A stretch of 64,000 bases of DNA, taken from positions 27,419 through 91,418 of the forward strand of contig VIQU02000012.1 in assembly GCA_010206225.2 (NCBI GenBank), given 5' to 3'. A model generated the notes under the pieces. That model was not told the origin of the DNA. It saw only the letters and a program-made list of their open reading frames with translations, and did no database searches. Shown here piece after piece: positions 24,120 through 30,341 of this stretch. The stretch is from Lachnospiraceae bacterium MD308. GTDB lineage: Bacteria > Bacillota > Clostridia > Lachnospirales > Lachnospiraceae. A program made the translations under genes and the position numbers. Each line of letters begins with the position of its first letter. Position 1 is the stretch's first letter.

Positions 24120-25277
24120 ATGAATCGGACAATTTACTTTGACAATGGCAGTACTTCATGGCCGAAAGCGCCGGGAGTAGCGGGAGCGATGGCGGAGCTT
24201 TTGGAGAATGGCGCGTTCAACATCAACCGTGGAAACTATTCAGGGGCTTACGAAGTGGAGAGTATCGTGCTGGAAACAAGGGAACAGCTTGCGAGGCTGT
24301 TTGGCTGGAAGGATTCAAGATATATGATATTTACTCCCAGTGTTACTTATTCATTGAATTATTTTATCAAGGGCTTTTTAAAGCCGGGAGATCATGTGCT
24401 TGTGAGCGGACTGGAGCATAATGCGGTTATGCGTCCGCTAGAGCAGATGAACAGCCGCGGGGTTTCTTATGATATCGTTCCGGTAGACGAAGAGGGAAAT
24501 CTCGAGGCGGCAAGACTTGATGAACTGATAAAGCAGGATACGAAGGCGGTCATTGTAACCCACGCTTCCAACGTGTGCGGAACAGTTGTACCGATTCAGG
24601 AGATTGGAAAAATCTGTCGGGAGAGGGGGCTGTTTTTTGCAGTGGATACTGCCCAGAGCGCCGGGACTATTGAAGTGGATATGAAAGAGTGCGGCATTGA
24701 CTTTCTTGCATTTACAGGGCATAAGGGACTTTTAGGACCTCAGGGAATCGGAGGATTTCTTATTTCCGAGAGGCTTGATAAGCAGATGGAGGCTTATATT
24801 GCAGGAGGAACGGGAAGCCAGTCGGATTCGCTTTTGCAGCCGGAGAGCCTTCCGGACAAGTATGAGAGCGGAACGATGAATCTTCCAGGGATCATTGGCC
24901 TTAATGCTGCTCTTGATTTTCTGGAAAAGACAGGAATGGACGTTATCCATGAAAAGAAGATGGGGCTTACGAAATATTTTCTTGAAAAAGTAAAAGAGAT
25001 CCCGGAAGTACGTATTGTAGGGAGAAAAGATATCGAAGACCGTGTGGCGGTAGTGTCGCTGGATTTTCAGACTGTGGATAACGCGGTGGCGGCATTTGAA
25101 CTGGAGCAGGAGTATGGGATCATGACAAGAGTAGGACTTCACTGTGCGCCGGTTGCCCATCAGTCGCTGCATACATTTCCGCAGGGAACGGTGAGATTTG
25201 CTTTTGGTATGGGAAATACAACGGAAGAGATTGACTGCTGTGTGGAAGGTATTGAGAAGATAGTAAAAAATACATAG
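24120..25277 (+). CDS. Class V aminotransferase, cysteine desulfurase family
   Basis: A 385-residue PLP enzyme of the cysteine desulfurase group (the TIGR01977-like branch). It opens with YFDNGSTSWPKAPGV, has SGLEHNAVMRPL, the PLP aspartate region VDTAQSAGTIEVDM, and the PLP lysine in FTGHKGLLGPQGIG (about residue 201). Near the C-terminus RVGLHCAPVAHQ carries a cysteine in the place of the catalytic loop, and the ending GTVRFAFGMGNTTEEID is typical. ATG 24120 has AAAGGGGA upstream. It sits 46 bases behind cbiB and is followed by the reductase and the DUF3343 Se/S-carrier-like protein, a partnership that hints at sulfur or selenium mobilisation; this is inferred. Confidence 0.88.
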   Translation: MNRTIYFDNGSTSWPKAPGVAGAMAELLENGAFNINRGNYSGAYEVESIVLETREQLARLFGWKDSRYMIFTPSVTYSLNYFIKGFLKPGDHVLVSGLEHNAVMRPLEQMNSRGVSYDIVPVDEEGNLEAARLDELIKQDTKAVIVTHASNVCGTVVPIQEIGKICRERGLFFAVDTAQSAGTIEVDMKECGIDFLAFTGHKGLLGPQGIGGFLISERLDKQMEAYIAGGTGSQSDSLLQPESLPDKYESGTMNLPGIIGLNAALDFLEKTGMDVIHEKKMGLTKYFLEKVKEIPEVRIVGRKDIEDRVAVVSLDFQTVDNAVAAFELEQEYGIMTRVGLHCAPVAHQSLHTFPQGTVRFAFGMGNTTEEIDCCVEGIEKIVKNT

Positions 25278-25418
25278 ATAATATCTATAAATAGATTGTT
25301 GTATAATAATTATCAATTAGCAAATGTAAGGAATCCATAGATTGTAAGCCGTAAAGATGTTACACTGAGTATAGATGTTTTACACAAAAAATGTTTTACT
25401 TAAGGAGGAAAAATTGGT

Positions 25419-26693
25419 ATGGCTGACAATCACAAAATGTGGGAAGAGTTGGGGATGAATCTGGAGCTTCACGATCAGTTGTGTGAGGTGCTTCCACAGG
25501 CATTTGGAGATGTTTTTCTGTCACAGGAGAACAGACCCGATGGAATGGATTATTACAACATGGTCGTAGCGGATATTCACGGTATCCGGCCGGCAGAGCT
25601 GATTGAGCATCAGAAGAAGGGTGGGAAGGTATTCGGAACATTCTGCGTCTATGTTCCGGATGAGGTTATCTTCGCGGCTGATGCGATTGCGACGGGACTT
25701 TGTGGAGGTTCTCAATTCTGGGTTCCGGGCGGCGAGAAAGTTCTGCCGACGAATACATGTCCATTGATTAAGGCTTCTGTGGGAGCAAGGCTTGACCGTA
25801 CTTGCCCGTTCTTCCGGATCGCAGATATGTACATCGGAGAGACAACCTGTGATGGCAAGAAGAAAGCATGGGAGATCCTTTCAGAGGATGTTCCGGTTCA
25901 CGTAATGGATCTTCCGCAGATGAAGCGCGCGAAGGATGTAAATGCATGGGCAGAAGAAATCGAGACGCTTAAGGAGAAGGTAGAAGAATTTACCGGAAAT
26001 ACTGTGACGGCAGAGAAGCTTTCCGAAAGTATTAAGCTTATTAATGCTAAGAGAAAAGCCCTGTCCAGACTTTACGACTGCCGGAAGAATGAGACGCTGC
26101 CGATCAGCGGTACGGATGCGCTGGTTATCTCGCAGATTGCATTTTATGATGATCCTGCAAGATTTACCCAGATGACCAATAAGCTCTGTGACGAATTGGA
26201 GCAGAGAGTCAAAGACGGCATAAGTGTAGTTCCGGCTGGAACGAAGCGTATTATGCTGACAGGAACACCGCTTGCAATTCCAAACTGGAAGCTGCATAAT
26301 ATAGTAGAGACGAGTGGCGCAGTTGTTGTCTGTGAAGAGATGTGTACGGGGACGCGTTATTTTGAAAATTATGTGGACGAGAGCAAGAATACTGTTGAAG
26401 ATCAGATTATGGCAATCGCAGAGCGTTATATGAATATCAACTGTGCATGTTTTACTCCGAATCATGCAAGAATTGATGATATCTTACGTCTGGCAAAGGA
26501 ATATAAGGTTGACGGTATCATTGATGTGAATCTCAAGTTCTGTAATCTTTATGACACAGAAGGATATTTTGTAGAGCGCGCTATGAAAGAGGCGGGGATT
26601 CCGGTGCTTGGCATCGAGACAGATTATACAGACAGTGATGCACAGCAGCTCCGTACAAGAGTCAGCGCATTTGTAGAGATGTTGAATAATTAA
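25419..26693 (+). CDS. Double-cubane-cluster anaerobic reductase (HgdB-like)
   Basis: A 424-residue homologue of 2-hydroxyacyl-CoA dehydratase subunit D. The stand-alone form with an adjacent activase and DUF3343 is known as the double-cubane-cluster protein, which reduces difficult small substrates with ATP-driven electrons. Conserved cysteines appear in NTCPLIK, RTCPFFR, ETTCDGKKKA, CEEMCTGTRYF, INCACFTPN and LKFCNLYD, enough for the two joined 4Fe-4S clusters. GVLGIETDYTDSD-type ending (PVLGIETDYTDSD) is typical. AAGGAGG precedes the ATG. The natural substrate is unknown; relatives reduce acetylene, azide or hydrazine in vitro. The 141 bases before it hold no promoter I can defend. Confidence 0.9.
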   Translation: MADNHKMWEELGMNLELHDQLCEVLPQAFGDVFLSQENRPDGMDYYNMVVADIHGIRPAELIEHQKKGGKVFGTFCVYVPDEVIFAADAIATGLCGGSQFWVPGGEKVLPTNTCPLIKASVGARLDRTCPFFRIADMYIGETTCDGKKKAWEILSEDVPVHVMDLPQMKRAKDVNAWAEEIETLKEKVEEFTGNTVTAEKLSESIKLINAKRKALSRLYDCRKNETLPISGTDALVISQIAFYDDPARFTQMTNKLCDELEQRVKDGISVVPAGTKRIMLTGTPLAIPNWKLHNIVETSGAVVVCEEMCTGTRYFENYVDESKNTVEDQIMAIAERYMNINCACFTPNHARIDDILRLAKEYKVDGIIDVNLKFCNLYDTEGYFVERAMKEAGIPVLGIETDYTDSDAQQLRTRVSAFVEMLNN

Positions 26694-26704
26694 GGAAGGC
26701 TATT

Positions 26705-26965
26705 ATGGAGAAGATACAGCATTATGTGTTGTTTCCGAATCACGATAACGGGATGCGTCTTTATCACGAACTGAAAAAGCTGGGGGTTTGGGCAGTCATT
26801 GCCCCAACCCCCAGAAGTGCGAGTAAATGCTGCGGTATCTCTCTTATGATCAGAGAAGAGGATATAGGCGCGGTTCGGGATTGCGTGTCGGAGCATGGGA
26901 TTGAGATTTTGAAGATTGCTGCGGTGGCGAAGGATCTGAACCCGCACAGGGATAGGTATTGTTGA
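26705..26965 (+). CDS. DUF3343 (putative Se/S carrier-like) protein
   Basis: An 86-residue DUF3343 protein. Pfam describes this family as a putative Se/S carrier. The signature is present: HYVLFPNHDNGMRLYHELKK, APTPRSASKCCGISLMI with the paired cysteines, and the terminal cysteine in NPHRDRYC. Length is normal. AAGGAAGG lies before the ATG, 11 bases behind the reductase gene. It commonly lies beside the double-cubane reductase and its activase, as here. The frame stays open for 69 further codons after its TGA stop (see next entry). Confidence 0.88.
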   Translation: MEKIQHYVLFPNHDNGMRLYHELKKLGVWAVIAPTPRSASKCCGISLMIREEDIGAVRDCVSEHGIEILKIAAVAKDLNPHRDRYC

Positions 26966-27175
26966 TGGGCGATCATCTGGCCGAAGACTGACGGAACATA
27001 TGAATATGGGCTGATTCTTTATGATGGGGGAAATTCTTACCAAATAGAAACAGACCAGGATGGAAATGTCAGGAATAAAGAAGAGCAGGATATTATTGAA
27101 AATCATGCGGAAAATGTCCGAATATTACAGGAAAAGGCGAGAGGTATGTGGGAAGATGAATTATGTAGGGATTGA
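26966..27175 (+). pseudogene. In-frame open extension behind DUF3343, possible gene remnant
   Basis: Directly after the DUF3343 TGA, and in the same frame, 69 sense codons run to a second TGA at 27173. They begin WAIIWPKTDGTYEYG and continue with LILYDGGNSYQIETDQDGN and an acidic helical end. The composition looks protein-like, but there is no usable start codon before a Met eight codons from the end. The extension overlaps the activase start by 20 bases. It may be the 3' remnant of a lost gene, or chance; I recognise no family. Confidence 0.3.
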
Positions 27176-27923
27176 TATTGGCTCCACGGCATCAAAAGTG
27201 GCGGTAATCGGGGAAAATGAGATGAAGTTTGTCCTGCCGACGGGATGGAGCAGCAAGGAGACGACGACGCTTATTCGGGAAAGGCTCCTTACGGACGGAG
27301 TGGATGTAGGAAAGGATGAAACGAAGGTGGCGGCCACTGGGTACGGCAGGATTGCCGTTGATTTTGCGGATTATGTCATCACGGAGATTACCTGCCACGC
27401 CAGAGGAGGCAGGGAGATGGCTGGGGATGAGTGCTCGATCATCGACGTGGGCGGTCAGGATACGAAGGTAATCTTAGTCTCCGAAGGCATGGTGCAGGAT
27501 TTCCTTATGAATGATAAGTGTTCGGCGGGAACCGGAAAGTTTCTGGAGATTATGGCGAACCGCCTGGGAGTAACCCTTCAGGAACTTTTTAACATGGCGG
27601 CGGCGGGAACGGTACTGCCGATCAGCTCACTGTGTACCGTATTTGCAGAGTCCGAGGTCATCAACTATATCGGGGAAGGGAAAAACCGGGAGGATATTGC
27701 GGCGGGCGTGGTAGATTCGGTGGCGGCGAAGGTGGCACAGCTAAGCCAGAGGAAGAACCTGTCGGAGAAGGTGATTCTGACGGGAGGACTAAGCCACAGT
27801 GAGTATTTTACGAAGATATTGTCTGCAAAGGTGGGAAAGACGGTGGAACCGACGGCAGACGGGAGATATGCGGGGGCGCTTGGGGCGGCGCTTTTGGCGA
27901 AGGAGAAATCGGCACGGAAGTAA
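27156..27923 (+). CDS. ASKHA-type activase of the double-cubane reductase
   Basis: A 255-residue acyl-CoA dehydratase activase (HgdC/BadF family), a homodimeric 4Fe-4S ATPase that shoots low-potential electrons into its partner reductase. It has the ATPase phosphate loops GIDIGSTASKVAVI (residues about 5-18) and DVGGQDTKVI, the cluster-binding cysteines in NDKCSAGTGKFLE and SSLCTVFAESEVI, and the adenosine motif LTGGLSHSEYF. Length matches the family. I took ATG 27156, where the family N-terminus MNYVGIDIGST begins; in-frame ATGs upstream would add an unrelated tail. The partner is the reductase at 25419. Confidence 0.93.
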   Translation: MNYVGIDIGSTASKVAVIGENEMKFVLPTGWSSKETTTLIRERLLTDGVDVGKDETKVAATGYGRIAVDFADYVITEITCHARGGREMAGDECSIIDVGGQDTKVILVSEGMVQDFLMNDKCSAGTGKFLEIMANRLGVTLQELFNMAAAGTVLPISSLCTVFAESEVINYIGEGKNREDIAAGVVDSVAAKVAQLSQRKNLSEKVILTGGLSHSEYFTKILSAKVGKTVEPTADGRYAGALGAALLAKEKSARK

Positions 27924-27938
27924 GAGGTGCCGGTTTTT
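27910..27938 (+). terminator. Terminator of the reductase-activase unit
   Basis: CGGCAC (27910-27915) pairs with GTGCCG (27927-27932), followed by GTTTTTCTTT. The activase stop codon lies in the loop, so the hairpin starts inside the gene. Confidence 0.65.
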
Positions 27939-28002
27939 CTTTGTATTTGGGGGATTGATGAACGCTTCAGTGTCGGTATAGTGGCAATCTAAGAAGCATC
28001 TA

Positions 28003-28031
28003 TTGAGAAAGCGGTCATGGTGTGGTAGAAT
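28003..28031 (+). promoter_or_regulatory. Promoter of the flavoprotein gene
   Basis: TTGAGA (28003-28008), a 17-base spacer and TAGAAT (28026-28031), 23 bases before the start of the FMN/Fe-S flavoprotein gene. Confidence 0.55.
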
Positions 28032-28054
28032 TACCTGCATAGGAGGTGTTTGGA

Positions 28055-28672
28055 ATGAAAGTTTTAATGATTAACGGAAGTCCCCGCGCGGAGGGGAATA
28101 CATATGTTGCCCTGCGGGAGATGGAGAAGATTTTTAAAGAGGAAGGTATCGAGACGGAGATTCTTCAGGTTGGAAATAAGGCTGTCAGGGGATGTATCGC
28201 CTGCGGTTCTTGTGCGAAGAATGGAAAATGCGTGTCTGACGATGCCGTGAATAAGGCTGCGCCTAAGTTTGCGGAGTGTGACGGGCTTGTGATCGCAAGT
28301 CCGGTGTATTATGCGTCGGCAAATGCGACACTGATCGCATTTCTTGACCGTCTGTTTTACAGCACGGGCTTTGACAAGACCATGAAGGTGGGAGCAAGTG
28401 TTGTGGCGGCAAGGAGAGGCGGGCTGTCGGCTACTTTTGACGAGCTGAACAAGTATTTTACGATTTCCGGTATGCCGGTGGCGTCAAGTCAGTATTGGAA
28501 CAGCATCCACGGCAGGATGCCGGGAGAGGCGAAGGAAGACGGAGAAGGCCTGCAGACCATGCGTGTGCTGGCAAGGAATATGGCATTTCTCATGAAGAGT
28601 ATCGCTCTTGGAAAGGAAAAATATGGGCTGCCCGAGAAGGAAGAGCGGGTGTCAACGCATTTTATCCGATAG
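28055..28672 (+). CDS. NADPH-dependent FMN reductase / iron-sulfur flavoprotein family
   Basis: A 205-residue flavodoxin-fold protein. The phosphate loop for FMN is MINGSPRAEGNTYVAL (residues about 4-19). GCIACGSCAKNGKCVSDD (about 49-66) is the compact cysteine motif of iron-sulfur flavoproteins, and IASPVYYASANATLIAFLDR is the second FMN contact. Such proteins pass electrons between ferredoxin and small acceptors. ATG 28055 is chosen because AGGAGG ends nine bases upstream; an in-frame GTG at 28046 overlaps that site. It has its own promoter and is followed after ten bases by a DUF5714 gene. Confidence 0.9.
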   Translation: MKVLMINGSPRAEGNTYVALREMEKIFKEEGIETEILQVGNKAVRGCIACGSCAKNGKCVSDDAVNKAAPKFAECDGLVIASPVYYASANATLIAFLDRLFYSTGFDKTMKVGASVVAARRGGLSATFDELNKYFTISGMPVASSQYWNSIHGRMPGEAKEDGEGLQTMRVLARNMAFLMKSIALGKEKYGLPEKEERVSTHFIR

Positions 28673-28682
28673 GAGAGCTGGT

Positions 28683-29474
28683 ATGAAGAAGAGAGGAGAG
28701 GGGGCTTGCCTGATGTGCGGCAAGCCTATTGTATATTATGAGAAGTCGAGGCGGATGGAGTGCGCCATGTGCCATCGGCAGTTTGAGTGCCATGCCGGGT
28801 GCGAGGACGGGCATTACGTGTGTGATGAGTGCCACGGGGCCAAGGGGATTGAAGTGCTTCTTGAGGGGTGTAAAAACAGTACCTCGAAAAATCCTGTGGA
28901 GATTATGCAGAGATTGATGGAGGATCCTTACATCTATATGCATGGGCCGGAGCATCATGTGATGGTGGGGGCGGCGCTTATTACGGCGTACTATAACAGC
29001 GGAGGATTTGCGGCGGACAAGGGAGCAAGAGATAAGACGACAGAAGATAGGGCATCGGCAGGAGATAAGAATGCCATGTATTCGGAGCGGGAAGTGTTTG
29101 GAACTGCGCTGGAGGAGATAAAGTCGCGGGGGAGCGAATACCCGGGCGGCTCCTGCGGGCTGTGGGGATGCTGTGGTGCCGCGGTGAGTGCGGGGATGTT
29201 TATGAGCATTGTCACGAAGGCAACGCCTCTTACGGGGAAATCCTGGGGACTTTCGAACCGGATGACTGCCGAGGCGTTAAAAGCCATCGGGGAGCTAGGC
29301 GGGCCGAGGTGCTGCAAGCGGAATTCTTTTACGGCGGCTGTTGCTGCGGTGAAATTCACGGCGGAGAATCTTGGAGTCCAAATGGAAGCGCCGGAAGAGA
29401 TACGGTGTGGGTTCTCGGGGGAGAACCGGGAGTGTATCAGGAAGAAGTGTCCGTATTATGAGGGGTGTAAGTAG
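28683..29474 (+). CDS. DUF5714 family cysteine-rich protein
   Basis: A 263-residue protein. The N-terminal 55 residues form a zinc-ribbon-like region with CLMCGKP, CAMCHRQFECHAGCEDGHYVCDECH-type spacing (pairs at about 10/13, 26/29, 34/38, 45/48). The rest matches the DUF5714 pattern: MEDPYIYMHGPEHHVMVGAAL, then YPGGSCGLWGCCGAA, GAAVSAGMFMSIVTKATP and LGGPRCCKRNSF, ending in CIRKKCPYYEGC. It is rich in conserved cysteine and glycine and may bind metal or a cluster. Function is unknown. AGGAGAG precedes ATG 28683. It is probably co-transcribed with the flavoprotein, so a redox or methyl-transfer setting is possible. Confidence 0.8.
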   Translation: MKKRGEGACLMCGKPIVYYEKSRRMECAMCHRQFECHAGCEDGHYVCDECHGAKGIEVLLEGCKNSTSKNPVEIMQRLMEDPYIYMHGPEHHVMVGAALITAYYNSGGFAADKGARDKTTEDRASAGDKNAMYSEREVFGTALEEIKSRGSEYPGGSCGLWGCCGAAVSAGMFMSIVTKATPLTGKSWGLSNRMTAEALKAIGELGGPRCCKRNSFTAAVAAVKFTAENLGVQMEAPEEIRCGFSGENRECIRKKCPYYEGCK

Positions 29475-29530
29475 AGGATTTTGGAAATGTTTGGGATGTT
29501 GTGTAAATCTAGAGGGGGAAGTGCAGGGCT

Positions 29531-29665
29531 TTGAAGTGTCTAAATAAAAATATAAGATATGGCGGGAACAGGCGCAGCTATCTGGCGGCATATGATGTGG
29601 AGAATGACGCGGAAGTGTTCCGGCAGGAGGTTGTGGTGGATATTGTATCAGGAAGCGGCTTTTAG
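29531..29665 (+). CDS. Possible 44-residue small protein or gene remnant
   Basis: In the 268-base gap between DUF5714 and the dismutase gene, a TTG start at 29531 with GAGGGGGAAG upstream opens 44 codons whose product contains NIRYGGNRRSYLAAYDVEND and ends VVVDIVSGSGF. The composition is protein-like. No family is recognised and the rare start weakens the case; it may be the tail of a decayed gene. Otherwise I see nothing in this gap. Confidence 0.25.
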   Translation: MKCLNKNIRYGGNRRSYLAAYDVENDAEVFRQEVVVDIVSGSGF

Positions 29666-29742
29666 TTCTGAAATCTTTACCACTGAGATTCTCACGTTTC
29701 TTCAGATGTTTCATAAACTGAATCTGAAGGAGTGTGATCAAG

Positions 29743-30210
29743 ATGTTTACGTGTGGCAATGAGAAACCGGCAGCTACCGCAAAGATAACGGGCAGCGAAA
29801 AATATAATACGATCAGCGGCAGGGTGGACTTTTACGATACATACGGAGGAACAATCGTCACTGCTAAGATACAGGGAATTCCAGAAGAACTTGGGAATCG
29901 TTTTTGGGGATTCCACATTCATGAAGGAAGTTCTTGTACGGGAAATGCAGATGATCTGTTCGCCGATGCGGGCCAGCATTATAATCCGGGGGGAAAACCC
30001 CACCCGGAACATGCAGGGGATCTGCCGCCGCTGCTTGGGAGTCATGGCAGGGCATGGATGATGGTTTATACGGATCGGTTTTATCCGGAAGATGTAATTG
30101 GAAAAACAGTGATCATCCATTCAGAACCAGACGATTTTCGTACCCAGCCCTCCGGTGATTCCGGGGAGAAGATAGCGTGTGGGAGAATAGAAGAATGGAG
30201 TGTGAGATAG
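29743..30210 (+). CDS. Cu/Zn superoxide dismutase-like protein without signal peptide
   Basis: A 155-residue Cu/Zn-SOD-fold protein. The copper and zinc ligands seem complete: H58 and H60 in FHIHEG, H79 in GQHYNP, H87 and H90 in KPHPEHAGDLP, D93, and H126 in VIIHSEPDD; cysteines C65 and C146 fit the conserved disulfide. The loop between the two zinc histidines is shorter than in eukaryotic enzymes. No export signal is present, although most bacterial SodC proteins are exported. AAGGAG stands nine bases before ATG 29743. Dismutase activity is likely but copper loading in the cytosol of an anaerobe is questionable, so another metal or role is possible. Confidence 0.88.
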   Translation: MFTCGNEKPAATAKITGSEKYNTISGRVDFYDTYGGTIVTAKIQGIPEELGNRFWGFHIHEGSSCTGNADDLFADAGQHYNPGGKPHPEHAGDLPPLLGSHGRAWMMVYTDRFYPEDVIGKTVIIHSEPDDFRTQPSGDSGEKIACGRIEEWSVR

Positions 30211-30211
30211 G

Positions 30212-30241
30212 GGATGGCAGAGGCCATCCTTTTAAGTTTTT
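30212..30241 (+). terminator. Terminator behind the dismutase-like gene
   Basis: GGATGGC and GCCATCC pair around an AGAG loop, followed by TTTTAAGTTTTT. It begins one base after the stop codon. Confidence 0.85.
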
Positions 30242-30278
30242 GCATGGAATCTTCTTGTAAGTATGACGTTTCAAAAGA

Positions 30279-30307
30279 TTGACACAGGTTCCTTCGCTTG
30301 TTAAAAT
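30279..30307 (+). promoter_or_regulatory. Promoter of the sensor kinase-glycogen debranching unit
   Basis: A consensus TTGACA (30279-30284), a 17-base spacer and TAAAAT (30302-30307), 34 bases before the kinase ATG. Confidence 0.75.
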
Positions 30308-30341
30308 AAAAGTATAGCAAAATGCAGGGAGGAAAGATGAG

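Noticed and set aside
24732..26465. Two 194-codon minus-strand frames over the desulfurase and reductase genes
   Set aside because: Both mirror conserved plus-strand genes; the products are rich in H, R, S and C with no motif.
26963..26965. TGA of DUF3343 as a selenocysteine codon
   Set aside because: The protein is already full length by family standards and I see no convincing SECIS hairpin just behind the TGA. Kept only as a point to test.
27060..27155. Longer activase starting at an upstream in-frame codon
   Set aside because: The extra 32 residues are unlike the family, whose N-terminus begins at the GIDIGST strand.
29559..29762. 67-codon plus-strand frame overlapping the dismutase start
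   Set aside because: Tryptophan- and methionine-rich product without a ribosome site; it runs into the dismutase gene in another frame.
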